DNA of 64,000 nucleotides from positions 3,366,832 to 3,430,831 of the forward strand of contig CM044958.1 of the NCBI GenBank assembly GCA_024516035.1, read 5' to 3'. The position numbers were made by a program, and so were the translations under genes. The notes beneath the pieces were generated by a model. It worked only from the letters and a program-made list of their open reading frames with translations. It ran no database searches and was not told where the DNA came from. This stretch comes from Bactericera cockerelli (Eukaryota; Arthropoda; Insecta; Hemiptera; Triozidae). Shown here piece by piece: positions 52,666-62,281 of this stretch (positions are counted from its first letter, which is position 1; each line of letters starts with the position of its first letter).

Positions 52666-52834
52666 ATTGATTTCAAGAAATGATTTGTGTTGTTGTCGAG
52701 GGCATTCAAAAACAAAAATATCGAGGGTATTCACGACACTTGAAATTTATTTGTGAATCAATCCTTGCTTGGTCATAATATATTTTTTTTTTTGAGAACG
52801 CAGATATAATACTTATATCTTTCTTTATTTAATT

Positions 52835-52875
52835 GCATGGTCAATTGGTCATAATATATGACCAATTGACCATGC
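52835..52875. repeat. Perfect 18-bp inverted repeat at a SINE F tail
   Basis: gcatggtcaattggtcat (52835-52852), spacer aatat, and its exact inverse (52858-52875). The right arm runs into cagttgaaagcgacg, the F tail (52870-52889), so one arm is SINE sequence and the other an inverted copy of it. Confidence 0.85.
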
Positions 52876-53087
52876 AGTTGAAAGCGACGTAATACCCATT
52901 TCAACCCTTATTTTTGACTCGTACTTTTCATCCAAAGTTCAGAACACGACTGGGGCTGGAAAATTAATCTCATTTAACTAACATTGAGTTCCTATGAAAG
53001 AAAGAGAAGTACACTATAATTCTGATTCAAATTTAATTTTGTCACAACATGTTTCCTCACACACTCGATTCAAAAATCATTGTTGCT

Positions 53088-53123
53088 GTGACCATATGGT
53101 CACATTAGGGCTCAGAGGGTTAA
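53088..53123 (-). mobile_element. Possible piggyBac-type end
   Basis: The perfect palindrome gtgaccatatggtcac (53088-53103) is followed by attagggctcagagggttaa. On minus this is TTAACCCTCTGAGCCC, a form seen at some piggyBac ends. No matching left end found. Confidence 0.4.
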
Positions 53124-53261
53124 AGAAAAACATTGCTTGAGAAAACAGAATACTAAATATTCATAATCATTTTTGCTTCTTTGAATTGAAACTTATTGCG
53201 TCAGCGCTTTTTTTTCCGTTAGGTTTGTTGGGTAGTAATATTTGTAAATTAATATCGAGCT

Positions 53262-53335
53262 GAAGCCGGCGGCCCCGCCGTCGATAGCACGTTGAAGTTA
53301 CGCAACGTCTAGCGAGGTTAAGGTGCAAACTAAAC
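53262..53335 (+). mobile_element. 5S-like SINE F head fragment
   Basis: gttgaagttacgcaacgtct + agcgaggttaagg corresponds to gatgttaagcaacgtccagc + gaggtgaag of the F element (5S box A region). Diverged; the rest is missing. Confidence 0.5.
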
Positions 53336-53347
53336 AACAGGATTAAA

Positions 53348-53452
53348 TTTAAAATAAGCCAGATCATCCCTCAAGTAGCAGTTTCAAACAATCACAGCGC
53401 ACTATGGAATACAGCCCGACTTGAGGAAGATTCTGGCTTATCTTAAACTTAA
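53348..53452. mobile_element. Short foldback element family M, complete
   Basis: aaataagccagatcatccct + caagt (53351 on) and its imperfect inverse cttgaggaagattctggctt + at (53423-53446). Between them lies caatcacagcgcac, the inverse of the gtgaactgtgattgg part at 36265. A MITE of about 100 bp is likely. Confidence 0.6.
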
Positions 53453-54078
53453 TCCCAGTTTTTTGATTCTGCCCTTAAAATTTCGTGAGTTGGCTCAAGG
53501 TTCGAACCTTCGTTTGGAAATAAGTTCTATCAGTTATAACCGTTTTGGCTAAACTTATTACTATTATAATTTTAAAATATTTCCTCATTAAGTGATATGA
53601 TAATCTATACATAAATATACATTGTTCAAGGGTTAATATTAAGGCAACACACAATTTCCCAATGAAGTAAATCAAAATCTGTAAAGGGTTATTGAAGGCA
53701 ATATTATGTAACAAATATTCCTTTTCAGTAAATAAACGAAATAGATTGGGGCTGCTACTTAACACATTTAATAAAGTAAAATAAACAACACTGTAACAGT
53801 GTAACACTGTAACCCATAAAGGCAATAAGTAACAAAAGTTAGGAGGCTCAATAATTTTTAATTATAAATTAGACGCTTTTAATTTTCCGAACTTGTTTAA
53901 GCCTTTTGAGAGGGGCAGGGGTAGGCTGGGTGAGGGGGGTGCTGGTTCCCTATTATTAATTAATATGTTTACGTTCTTGAGGAGGATAGGAGTAGTTATT
54001 ATTAATGAAGCAACAGGGATCATTAGCATTAGTATTACAATAGTTAATTTACAGGGTGGTCAATCTTAATGTAAAAAA
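53453..54078. other. AT-rich sequence with unrecognised open frame
   Basis: A 116-codon minus frame (53475-53825) is Leu/Ile/Tyr-rich and matches nothing I know. The reading follows AT composition. No gene called. Confidence 0.4.
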
Positions 54079-54092
54079 TACTAATACAGACA

Positions 54093-54238
54093 ACCGACCT
54101 CAGTAGCTTGATCGATAAGGCGGCGGACTTGTAAACCTGGATGACGGTGGTTTAAGTCCCGGTTTCAGCGTAGATTTAGTAAAGCGAGTTTGAGTAGTTG
54201 TGATATCGCGAAAGTGATTAACACAAATTCGATAACTT
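54093..54238 (+). mobile_element. SINE family A, near-consensus, with target duplication
   Basis: gacctcagtagcttgatcga, taaggcggcggacttgtaaa, cctggatgacggtggtttaa, gtcccggtttcagcgtagat, ttagtaaagcgagtttgagt, agttgtgatatcgcgaaagt. Flanked by tactaatacagaca (54079-54092) and tactaaatacagaca (54239-54253). Confidence 0.9.
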
Positions 54239-54420
54239 TACTAAATACAGACAGGAACACGACATGCTATATTAGGTTTTTTTTCATATTAGAAGAAAAA
54301 CATGTCGTAACTCTCTTGTTTTAAAACTCAATGTTGAAAATATGAAAGCTTTGATGGCATTTTGAATGCAATAGCTCTCCAGTTTGCGTTGAATGACAAA
54401 AATGTTACCAGTACCTATGT
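54239..54420. other. Unassigned sequence
   Basis: Nothing recognised. Confidence 0.4.
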
Positions 54421-54423
54421 CCC

Positions 54424-54645
54424 TCTTTTTATATCGTAGCCATGAAACAGGAGCTAACTGTAGACGCTTGTGGTCTGTGTTGTAGCCTACCCATCCCGTA
54501 GTATGCCTCCCCTCATGGGCGAGAAGTGACACAATACTTCCCATTTGGGTGCTGGGTCGTCACGAGCGCACCGGAAGGTATCCAATTGCAGAGAGTCTGG
54601 TCATGGTTCAAGCCGAGTGCTTGACCACTGAGCTATTCGTGTACT
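54424..54645 (-). mobile_element. SINE family D
   Basis: cgtagccatgaaacaggagc, gacgcttgtggtctgtgttg, cgtagtatgcctcccctcat, gtgacacaatacttcccatt, gggtgctgggtcgtcacgag, cgcaccggaaggtatcc, then a head with cttgaccactgagctattcg + tgtactcga. It carries the 'cgcaccggaaggtat' segment also seen in the 11226 chimera. Confidence 0.85.
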
Positions 54646-54659
54646 CGAACGTGGTTTTA

Positions 54660-54852
54660 TAACAACAATAATAATAAAATGGCTTTATTTATACTGCCCG
54701 ATTAGGACTATTAAGTCCCATTATTCCAGCAGTAAGCCCTAGAGGTATTTTATGTGGTAAAAATACCAAATTGGAGTATAACTTGTCATGTCTAGTGGGT
54801 TTCGAATCCGCGACCTCTGGATTCATAGAGCGCCTCCTCACTGAACTATCGA
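54660..54852 (-). mobile_element. SINE family B
   Basis: ggctttatttatactgcccg, attaggactattaagtccca, ttattccagcagtaagccct, taacttgtcatgtctagtgg, gtttcgaatccgcgacctct, ggattcatagagcgcctcct + cactgaactatcg. Next to D and A copies: three SINEs in 760 bp. Confidence 0.85.
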
Positions 54853-54997
54853 ACAGATGTCCAGCTTAAACATTAACTAACTTAACCACCCTTTATTGTG
54901 ATCACAAAGACTTTATTATTATTACACATTTTTTTTCATTATATATTATGGAGTGTTCTCCCCTTATTCCATGTTTTAACCCTATCTCGTCATATTC

Positions 54998-55110
54998 AAG
55001 GAGGAGAAAGAGAGAGAGAGAGAGTGTGTTTTTGAGTGAGTGAGAGAACGAGAGAGTGTATGTATATGTGTGTTTATATGAGAAAAGAAGAGAAGAGAGA
55101 GAGAGAACTA
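54998..55110 (+). repeat. (GA)n/(GT)n-rich tract
   Basis: gagagagagagagtgtgttt, gagtgagtgagagaacgaga, then agaagagaagagagagag. Confidence 0.85.
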
Positions 55111-55189
55111 GGGGAGCCCCAGAAATGTAATTACGTACCTGATCGATATCTTGTCAATACATTATTATCTCTTGTTTAGTTCCTGATTC

Positions 55190-55620
55190 CTCCCACCAGT
55201 TCTTCCTCTATCATGTCTAATTACAATATTCTCGCCATTTCTTCTACCCTTCTCCTTACATTCTAGATCCCTCCCAACACTTTCTTTCTCACTCCTCTTC
55301 CCACGTTATTTATACCTCCTAATCCTCAACATACTATATCATCCCCCCACATGTGTTGTTCCCCTCTTTTCACTCTCACCTCCCCTCTCCAATCCTACTA
55401 TTCTTCATATCCACTCTTCCCTCCCCTACTTTCCCTCCTCTCACTTCCCCTCCAATCCAGCTTCTACTCCTAATACCACTCTCCCTTCCTTACCCTCCTC
55501 TCACTTCCCCTCCCAATCCAGCTTCTACTCCTCTATACCCACTCTTCCTCCCAAGCTTACCTTACTCCTCATCACCTTCTCACTCTCCCTCCAATCATTT
55601 CTGAATGCCATCGTAACACT
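55190..55620 (+). repeat. C/T-rich tract with duplicated unit
   Basis: cctcctctcacttcccctcc + aatccagcttctactcct occurs at 55434 and 55495 (61-bp period). Pyrimidine-rich throughout; frames are compositional. Confidence 0.8.
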
Positions 55621-55794
55621 CCTCCATCCCCTCTTAATTGTTATTATATTATTATCAAGCTATCTTAATTACTTGTACGTGAATCAGACACGCACTGTAA
55701 AAGGGGAGTGATACAATAATTAAATTATAATTATGGGAAAGAGATGAAAATAAAACACGAAAATCATCATACAATTAGAAAAATCATATAAAAA

Positions 55795-55935
55795 TGGGAG
55801 GGAGACGAACCATATAATTAACGAAGGTAGAGAAACCGTATAATAATTAGGAGGAGAGAAACCATATAATACGGGGGATGGAAAAACCTTATATGAGGAA
55901 GGATGGAGAGAAACCATATAATAGGGGGAGGGACG
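55795..55935 (+). repeat. Degenerate 30-bp tandem repeat
   Basis: Five units built on agagaaacc(a/g)tataata, spaced about 27-35 bp, with G/A-rich linkers. Confidence 0.8.
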
Positions 55936-56275
55936 AGTGATTCGTAGCGGAATAATGATCTGGGAGCTGTTTAGTGTTCAATGGTGAATAAATGAGATGA
56001 TGATGGTAACGTTCTGTTATTACGCTCACTTCAGAGAGAATTTTTAAATACATGTGCATGTCAGTTACAGTCCAAAACACACAGGAAAGTGAAAAGTTAA
56101 CACAAGTATTATGACAGGTTTTTTCTATGCAATAGTTACCCATGTGTAGGGCTGGGGGCAAGTCAATTATGAACTTTTTTTGTACAGATAATACAAATTC
56201 CACGGAATTCTGAACTGTTCCTTTTTTTTTTCTTTTTTTTTATAGTTTTTAAAAACGATGGTTGTGTTTATTTAT
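55936..56275. other. Unassigned sequence
   Basis: T-rich patch 56219-56245. No gene. Confidence 0.4.
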
Positions 56276-56299
56276 TTGACATGCAGGGCCGTATAAAAT

Positions 56300-56415
56300 T
56301 ATAAAATAGGACCAAAGTTTAGAGATAAACCCTGAACTTAGGCTACATATGAGTGAGCTGTGATAGGTTGAGACTCCGAATTGAAGCCGTGTCTGGCTTT
56401 TCTAACTTTACTCCT
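56300..56415 (+). mobile_element. Element family M-like copy
   Basis: gagtgagctgtgataggttg + agactccgaattgaagccgt + gtctggcttttct parallels 36265-36322. The left arm is not clear. Confidence 0.5.
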
Positions 56416-56424
56416 GTTTCATAG

Positions 56425-56500
56425 TTTTACCCGTAGCAGCGGGCCACAACGGGTACCGTGAGTTTGACTTGGACCCTAGGTCCCTAGGTAATAAACGGGT
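56425..56500 (+). repeat. Dispersed repeat family L, inverted copy
   Basis: gcagcgggccacaacgggta, then cttggaccctaggtccct, which is the inverse sense of 57005-57080 (gggtccagggtata, ccgttgtggccccgc). Diverged. Confidence 0.45.
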
Positions 56501-56754
56501 CTCCTTGATTCATTACCCTAGGTCTAAGGGCTCCGTGTTTGCTCACTTAGTATAGGCGGCCACACCGAGGACCCTGGCTAGACCCTACAAGACACTAGAC
56601 CTAGACCTGGTACCTACAGCTTGATATAGACAATCTTTTTCGGACTCCGAATGTGAATAGACTGGATATTTGATATAGAAATTTGATATCAGGCTGATAT
56701 AGACAATTTCGGATTGACAAAAAAAAAAGATAGAAAAAAAAAAAAAAAAAAAAT

Positions 56755-56957
56755 TAAAAGAGAAAAGTGGAGAACCAAAAGCAAGACCTACCTCTACCAA
56801 TCCTGTCCTTGGCGATCCGAGAGGGAATGCATCGAGTCTTCTTGGGACTTTTCATCCCAATCCCTCTCTGGACTTTATCTAACCAACCTTTGATAATTAT
56901 GTTTGTTGTTTAATAAATAAAGCGTTTACATTGAAAAAAAAAAAAAAAAAAAAAAAA
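56755..56957 (+). mobile_element. Retroposed 3' end: AATAAA and poly(A)
   Basis: gcatcgagtcttcttgggac, ttttcatcccaatccctctc, tggactttatctaaccaacc, tttaataaataaagcgttta, then a 24-nt poly(A) (56934-56957). AATAAA at about 56912 lies 16-20 nt before the A-run, as in a polyadenylated transcript. The source gene or LINE is not recognised; a second A-run is at 56733-56752. Confidence 0.6.
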
Positions 56958-57004
56958 TTATCGGGACTCCGAAATTTGTATATACATATGTATACAGCGG
57001 TAGT

Positions 57005-57080
57005 TTAGATTATTTCAGAGGTACTGGCTCTACCCCAGGGTCCAGGGTATAGCCCGCCGTTGTGGCCCCGCACTTAAATT
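57005..57080 (-). repeat. Dispersed repeat family L, copy 2
   Basis: gtttagattatttcagaggt + actggctctaccccagggtc + cagggtatagcccgccgttg + tggccccgc. About 36 bases nearly identical with 33072-33107. Confidence 0.75.
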
Positions 57081-57305
57081 TATTACAGATTTTGGTACTC
57101 CTGAAATCTCAATAAACTATGCCCAAATCCTACTCTTTTGGATTTTCGAATCCCTGTACTGTTTTCCGTCTATCAGGATACAGCCCAAGACCACATTACA
57201 GGTTACAACTTGAAATATTCTCCTGCAACTCCTGACTGAAAACTCATCTGGGGATATTAAATTTACAATTTTACAACTAAGTTGGAATTGAACTTTTCAG
57301 ACTTA
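57081..57305. other. Unassigned sequence
   Basis: Nothing recognised. Confidence 0.4.
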
Positions 57306-57309
57306 GAAG

Positions 57310-57404
57310 TGGAATAGAGGGAGAGGGAGATATAGAGAAAGAGATAGAGATAAAGTGAATGGGAGAGAGAGAGAATCATAAAAAATTCTAATGTTGTTCG
57401 AGAA

Positions 57405-57441
<37 letters not shown>

Positions 57442-57660
57442 GGAGAAAAAAGTGTGTGTGTGAGAGAGAGACAGAGATAGACAGACAGACAGACAGAGAG
57501 AGTGAGAGAGAAAGAGAGAGAAAATAAACAAAGGAGAGAGAGAGATAAAGTGTATGAGTAAGTGAGTGAGCAACAGAGAGAGAAGGGAGAAAGAGAAAGA
57601 TAAGGTATGTATGAAGGAGTGAGACACAGAGATATGGGAGAGAGAGAGAGCAAGGGAGTG
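57310..57660 (+). repeat. (GA)n, (GACA)n and G/A-rich tract
   Basis: (GA)n at 57409-57434, (ACAG)n at 57479-57499, and recurrent gagtgag(c/t). The 188/199-codon minus frames are Ser/Leu/Tyr-only and compositional. Confidence 0.9.
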
Positions 57661-57867
57661 AATGAGTGGCAACCCCCCTCCTCTTTTTCACAAAGTAGGT
57701 ATGCATAGACGATAATAAACAGAATAAAATTACAAACAAAAGCTTGAAAAGTTTTGTGGGGAGGTATGGCTGGCACGGAGGGTGGGGAGGGGTAATGTGT
57801 GTAACGAATCGGACAATGTATGTAGCCACCCCCTCGCTTCACAATTTTAAGTTGCAACATATACACA

Positions 57868-57920
57868 TGGGGGATTTTGGGGTTGGGGGATTCCCCCGAC
57901 ACGGGGGTTGGGGTCTCCCC
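57868..57920 (+). other. G-run cluster
   Basis: ggggga, ggggttggggga, ttcccccgacacgggggttg, ggg: five runs of four or five G in 50 nt plus one C-run that can pair with them. Possible quadruplex or hairpin. Confidence 0.5.
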
Positions 57921-58027
57921 TGACCACTATGCCCTCTCTGACACCCTCTCTCACTTATTCATGAATGAAACCTGCCTCTATGAAGATACCTTGACACGGT
58001 CTGCTGTCAGTACAGCCTTGTCTGTCT

Positions 58028-58240
58028 GTCCCGGTAGCTCAGTGGTAAAGGCGGCACTCTGTGAATCCAGAGATTCCAGAAGTCGCGGGTTCGAAACCCA
58101 GCCGGGACATGACAAGTTATCCTCTGATTTGGGATTTTTACCACGTAATAATATGTCTTGGGCTTACTGCTAGAATAATGAGACTTAATAGTCCTAATCG
58201 GGCAGTATAAATAAGGCGATATTATTATTATTGTTTGGCG
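58028..58240 (+). mobile_element. SINE family B, best-preserved tRNA-like head
   Basis: 58032-58111 folds partly like a tRNA: gtcccgg and ccgggac make a perfect 7-bp acceptor stem, box A is tagctcagtggtaaagg, box B is gcgggttcgaaaccc. The anticodon arm ctctg-tgaatc-cagag has a 6-nt loop and the region before the T-arm is too long. So it is a tRNA-derived SINE head, not a tRNA gene. The body (aagttatcctctgatttggg, aataatatgtcttgggctta, tcgggcagtataaataaggc) ends in (ATT)n. Confidence 0.88.
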
Positions 58241-58795
58241 AGAGGATACCAATCAATTTTTTTCTCACCTTGAAACAGGACCCAGCATTGCTTGAAGGGT
58301 GGTAATTTTATTCTTAATATAGATCTAAATTATTAAGCAAATAAATTTTCATTTTGTTCATCTTTTTTTTTACACGTTATGATTAAAATTGACAGTTGGC
58401 TACTAAAAACTATGCTATTTTTCCTAAAAGACTAGTTCTAACTTGAAAATATAATCATTATATGTATATATATTTTTTTTTCTTCTTTTTTTACACTTTA
58501 CCATCGAAATCTACGAAAATATATTTATGAATAGTCAACAGTCCAGTTTATTGTAAACTGTGTGGTTATTAGACTCTAGTCTTAACCGAACACATTAATA
58601 ACTATACTGAGCTAATTCTAAGCGGCTTCGTGAAACAGGGCCCAACTGATGGACGAGTAACTTTTCCTAATGATCTCGTCACGTCCCGAGCTAAGTTGTG
58701 GCAAGTTTTCCCCTAGTTCTGGATTCCGGGATTAATGTGTGTTATGTGAGATGTTGGCTGTGTTTCGACAGCTAGGGTGGCCCGTATGCATCTCT
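58241..58795. other. Unassigned sequence with possible MITE ends
   Basis: caccttgaaacaggacccag at 58267 and gcttcgtgaaacagggccca at 58626 are similar in direct orientation. The reverse of the second, TGGGCCCTGTTTCACGAAGC, resembles ends of some arthropod MITEs. No inverted partner is found. Confidence 0.35.
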
Positions 58796-58797
58796 TA

Positions 58798-59465
58798 ATA
58801 GCCTTCGCTTTCCCCTTTTTCTCTTCCTCCTTCTCCTCCTCTTCCTTTTCTCCTTCTTTTTTCTTCTCACTTATCCTTCTCTCCTCCTTTTTTCTTCCTA
58901 CTTCTTCGTCTCCTTCTCTTTTCCTTTTTTTCTTCCTCCTTTTCTTTTTTTCCCCCTCGTCTTTTTGTCTTCCTCCTTATCCTTTTATTACTCTTTCTTC
59001 TCCTCTTCTTTTCTTTTTACTTTTTCTTTTTCTTCTCCTTCTCATTACCTTTTTCTCTTCTTTCTTCTTCTTCTCCTCTTCCTTTTCCTTTTCCTTCTCC
59101 TCCTTTTTCTCTTTCTTCTCCTCTTCTTTTCTTTTTTACTTTTTCTTTTTCTTCTCCTTCTCTTTACCTTTTTCTCTTCCTTCTTCTTCTTCTCCTCTTC
59201 CTTTTCCTTTTCCTTCTCCTCCTTTTTCTCTTTCTTCTCCTCACTTCTTTTCTTCTTCTGCTATTCCTCCATGTCCTCTTTGCTCTCCTTTCGAGGTCCG
59301 CCATCTTCTTTCTCTTATTTCTCATCTACTTTTATTCACTTTCTTTCTCGCCTTTTCCTCTATTTCTCCTTCATCTATTTTTCGCTTTTCTTTTTTTCGT
59401 TGAGTTTTTTCTCCACCTCCCATACCTTCTCCTCTTCTTCTTATCTTTCTTCTGTTTTCTGTTGC
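58798..59465 (+). repeat. C/T-rich tract with a 111-bp tandem duplication
   Basis: tctcctcttcttttcttttt + actttttctttttcttctcc at 58997 recurs at 59117, and ttcttcttcttctcctcttc + cttttccttttccttctcct at 59064 recurs at 59184. Frames of 176-208 codons are Phe/Ser/Leu-only. Confidence 0.9.
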
Positions 59466-59511
59466 TTTTCAACATTGATTGATGGTGTTAGATAACTAAT
59501 TATATGTTTCA

Positions 59512-59757
59512 CTAGCAGGCTGTTGTCCGCTTTGCGGGCCGAGGCATGGCCCGCAAAGCAAAAAATCCTTTTTCGCCAACGGCAGGTGTTGTAGTGGGAA
59601 TTTCGTAAAATCCGTCTTATTGCACATCTAGACTATAAGACAAAGCTACCTACCAAATTTCCTCTTCCTAGGACTTACCAGTTCGGAGAAACAGTGATGA
59701 ATCAGTGAGTGAGTGAGTCAGTCAGTCAGTCAGTGAGTGAAACTCTCTTTTATAAGT
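59512..59757 (-). mobile_element. Non-autonomous Helitron, second copy
   Basis: On minus it ends hairpin, gcggacaacagcctg, CTAG (59512-59515), then T (59511 is A on plus). The stem gctttgcgggcc/ggcccgcaaagc is 12 bp and perfect, with a 7-nt loop. The middle (acggcaggtgttgtagtggg, cttattgcacatctagacta) is homologous to 37466-37692, and (CAGT)n is expanded at 59720-59745. The 5' TC is degraded (tatatatacttataaaag). Confidence 0.8.
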
Positions 59758-60073
59758 ATATATATTGTTTCATTAATGATTGAGAAGTTGAACACTACAT
59801 GTGTTTTGCACTTCTTCAATTTCTTATCTTATTGAGGACTTCATTGGCTGTATAGAAAGGCCTTGCCAACCAATGCCAAAAAAAGGACTTTTATGAATTT
59901 TGACAATTAGTGTACCTACTATTCCTAGTTTGGTCAATTTTCAAAAGTATAAATTCCGGGGTATTTAGAATCCAAACTCGATTAATTCGGTATGTTCAAA
60001 ATGTTCTACAACAAAAGGAAACATTGCATGTTTCGAAATAAAGCATATTTATTTAAATTAAAATATAAAAAAA
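59758..60073. other. Unassigned AT-rich sequence
   Basis: Nothing recognised. Confidence 0.4.
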
Positions 60074-60118
60074 GAACACAATACTTCCGATTTCTAATAT
60101 TAGAAATTTCTCGGATGT
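60074..60118. repeat. Palindrome family Q, inverted copy
   Basis: gaacacaatacttccgattt + ctaatattagaaatttctcg + gatgt: the same block as 9285-9330, inverted. The 18-bp palindrome atttctaatattagaaat is intact. Confidence 0.8.
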
Positions 60119-60258
60119 AACATCATATTTGTGTTAATAACTTTCGTAATGTCACAAATTATCAAACTCACGTTGCTAAATTTTCATGGACTTGGGACTC
60201 GAACCACCAACCTCCAGGTTACAAGTCCGTCGCCTTATCAAACAAGCTATTGAATAGT
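60119..60258 (-). mobile_element. SINE family A, joined to Q
   Basis: catcatatttgtgttaataa, ctttcgtaatgtcacaaatt, gactcgaaccaccaacctcc, aagtccgtcgccttatcaaa + caagctattga. It starts within a base or two of the Q block. Confidence 0.8.
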
Positions 60259-60284
60259 TACAATTTTTAATGCGTCTCCTCTTT

Positions 60285-60345
60285 TGTGTTTCAGGTAATG
60301 GGCAGACTGATAAGGCTGAAGAGACTCATGTTCAGGTATTCCGAT
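60285..60345 (+). mobile_element. tRNA-like SINE head fragment (as 41325)
   Basis: gtgtttcaggtaatgggcag + actgataaggctgaagagac + tcatgttcaggtattccg. Box B is damaged (atgttcaggta). Confidence 0.45.
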
Positions 60346-60433
60346 CGATTTAAGACATGCAATGAAATTTAAAATATAATTCTGAATTATTAATAACTAG
60401 CGGGTTACACCCGCCGCTTCGCCAGCCCATCAA

Positions 60434-60603
60434 ACACACACAACCACACACACACCCACCCACACACACACATCCACACACAACCACACACACGCACACA
60501 CACGCACACACCACACACACACATACATACCACACCACACACACACCACACACACACACCACACACACACACAACCACACACACACCACACAACACACAC
60601 TTA

Positions 60604-60634
<31 letters not shown>

Positions 60635-60647
60635 CACACCACACACA

Positions 60648-60686
<39 letters not shown>

Positions 60687-60777
60687 ACACACACACACAC
60701 CACACACACACACCATACACACACCATACACACACACACCACACACACCATACACACACACACCACACACACACAAA
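60434..60777 (+). repeat. (CA)n array with CCACA interruptions
   Basis: About 340 nt of cacacac broken by acc and atac. The minus Cys/Val frames of 144-149 codons are artefacts. Confidence 0.95.
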
Positions 60778-61225
60778 ATGTCATTTAGGTTTGAAAAAAA
60801 ACCTGAATATTTTTGTCGCCCATCTATTTTCTGGCCTTCCCCGGCGTAGCTCAAGAATGGCTCATCAGAATTTCGCGATCAATATGTCAAATGAAAGCCT
60901 AAACCCTTGCCTAAAACTTTCTCGCTCTGAGTTGATAGGTCGTCACTTCAAATTTCGAGAAAAAATGTCATTTAGGTCAAAAAACGTGAATATTTTACAT
61001 GTTACCCATCCATTTTTTTACCTTACCCGGCGTAGCTCAAGAACGGCTCATCAGAAATTCGCGATCGATATGTCAATTGAAAGCTCAAACTCTTGCCTAA
61101 AACTTTCTCGCTTTGAGTTGATAGGTCGTCGCGACAAATTTCGAGAAAAAATGTCATTTATGTCAAAAAACGTGCATTTTTTTTGCGTCACCCATCCATT
61201 TTTATCCTTACTCATTGTAGCTTAA
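60778..61225 (+). repeat. 185-bp tandem repeat, 2.4 copies
   Basis: atgtcattta(g/t)gt at 60778, 60966 and 61150 starts each unit. Shared text includes ccggcgtagctcaagaa(t/c)gg, gctcatcaga(a)attcgcgat, gcctaaaactttctcgct and tgagttgataggtcgtc. It sits inside the Helitron-like element. Confidence 0.9.
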
Positions 61226-61399
61226 CCTCAGGGAGATATAATCTAGCCTAGAAGAATTTCCTGATCCAAGCGGACCTATGTGCAAAATTTCAGGTTTCTC
61301 GGTCAAACGGTGTGGATTTGTATAAAGAACATACATACATACACACATACATACACAGTACACACATACAGACAGCTTTCTTTTATAGATATAGATAAA

Positions 61400-61650
61400 G
61401 GTTTTCTTTGTGTTAATACCTCATAATTATAGTTTAGAGCGCAGAATCACAGGACTTTCTGAATTAAAATATGATTCCGGTTGAGGAACGCAAGTAAAAA
61501 GAAGGAAAAATGTGAGGATTAAAACGAAATTAAGGACTTTTATTTAATGTTAATCCCTATTCTCCCAGCCGTGGTAATTACCATTAGCATGTTGACTTTC
61601 AGATTCTGCTAATCTCTTGAACGTGCCTTATCAAGGTGGAAGTTAGTGGA
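61400..61650. other. Unassigned AT-rich sequence
   Basis: Nothing recognised. Confidence 0.4.
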
Positions 61651-61812
61651 ATGAGACTCGGTCTGTAGCGACATCAACAAGATGGCAGAGAAATCATCGT
61701 TCTAATATGTGTACACTATACATAACTAGATTTTGGTCTAATGAGACCCAGTGTTAAACGATATTAAAAATATGGCAGAGAAATCATAGTTCTAACTGTG
61801 TCCACTGGTACC
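61648..61812 (+). repeat. 90-bp degenerate tandem duplication
   Basis: aatgagactcggtctgtagc ... gatggcagagaaatcatcgt + tctaa at 61650 recurs as aatgagacccagtgttaaac ... tatggcagagaaatcatagt + tctaa at 61739. Confidence 0.75.
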
Positions 61813-61914
61813 ATAGACTCGTATCCTCTATTTAAATCGAATCCTATATTACAATCAAAAATGGTATAAAGGGACTGTTTAGACGGCTTTGAAGTGATGG
61901 CAAGTAAATTAAGT

Positions 61915-62028
61915 CTGGCTGGGGGACTATAAACAGGGAGTAGACCAGCAGTCTGGCTGGGGTACTCTAAACAGGGATTAGACCAGCAATGGCTTGGTTC
62001 TGGGGGGCCTTGTCAATTAATAGCATCC
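61915..62028 (+). mobile_element. Repeat family J, two 5' monomers, 3'-truncated
   Basis: Two monomers (gtctggctgggggactataa + acagggagtagaccagca; gtctggctggggtactctaa + acagggattagaccagca), then atggcttggttctggggggc and cttgtcaattaatagcatcc. Ends at a C/T tract. Confidence 0.85.
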
Positions 62029-62280
62029 TTCTCTCTCTTTCCTCTATCTCTCTCTTTCCTCTATCTCTCTCTTTCCGTCTATAAAATGACGGGTCTCTTT
62101 CCTTTTTCCTATCTCCCTTTCTCTTACCTCTTCTTGCTCCTCTCTCTTCTATTTCTCTTTCCCTTACTTTTTTATCTATCTCCTTCTCTCTATCTGACTC
62201 GCTGTCACATTAATTTTCTTTATTTAAGACTTCCTCGGCTAATCTTTCTCTTCTTACTCTTTCTTTTCCCTCTTTCTGCC
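62029..62280 (+). repeat. C/T-rich tract
   Basis: (tctctctttcctcta)n at 62029-62075, then pyrimidine-rich sequence. Confidence 0.8.
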
Positions 62281-62281
62281 C

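Larger units (their letters stand above)
60397..61395 (-). mobile_element. Helitron-like element with internal tandem repeats (999 bp)
   Basis: On minus it starts TC (tctatatctataaaagaaag, preceded by A), with (GTAT)n and caccgtttgaccgagaaacc + tgaaattttgcacatagg. It ends gcgggt-gta-acccgc hairpin into CTAG (60397-60400), followed by T. Inside are a 2.4-copy 185-bp tandem repeat (60778-61225) and (CA)n (60434-60777). The 144-codon plus frame is the tandem repeat. The hairpin abuts CTAG rather than standing 10 nt away, so the assignment is a little less certain than at 37466. Confidence 0.7.

Noticed and set aside
57263..57902. 188- and 199-codon minus-strand frames
   Set aside because: Reading of a (GA)n/(GACA)n tract; only Ser, Leu, Tyr, Val and Phe from simple repeats.
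58032..58111. tRNA gene candidate
   Set aside because: The acceptor stem is perfect, but the anticodon loop has 6 nt, spacing to the T-arm is wrong, and the sequence continues into a SINE B body found in six other places.
58777..59495. 208- and 176-codon Phe/Ser frames
   Set aside because: C/T tract with an internal duplication, not coding.
60350..60854. Cys/Val-rich 144-149 codon minus frames resembling cysteine-rich peptides
   Set aside because: (CA)n microsatellite translated on the minus strand.
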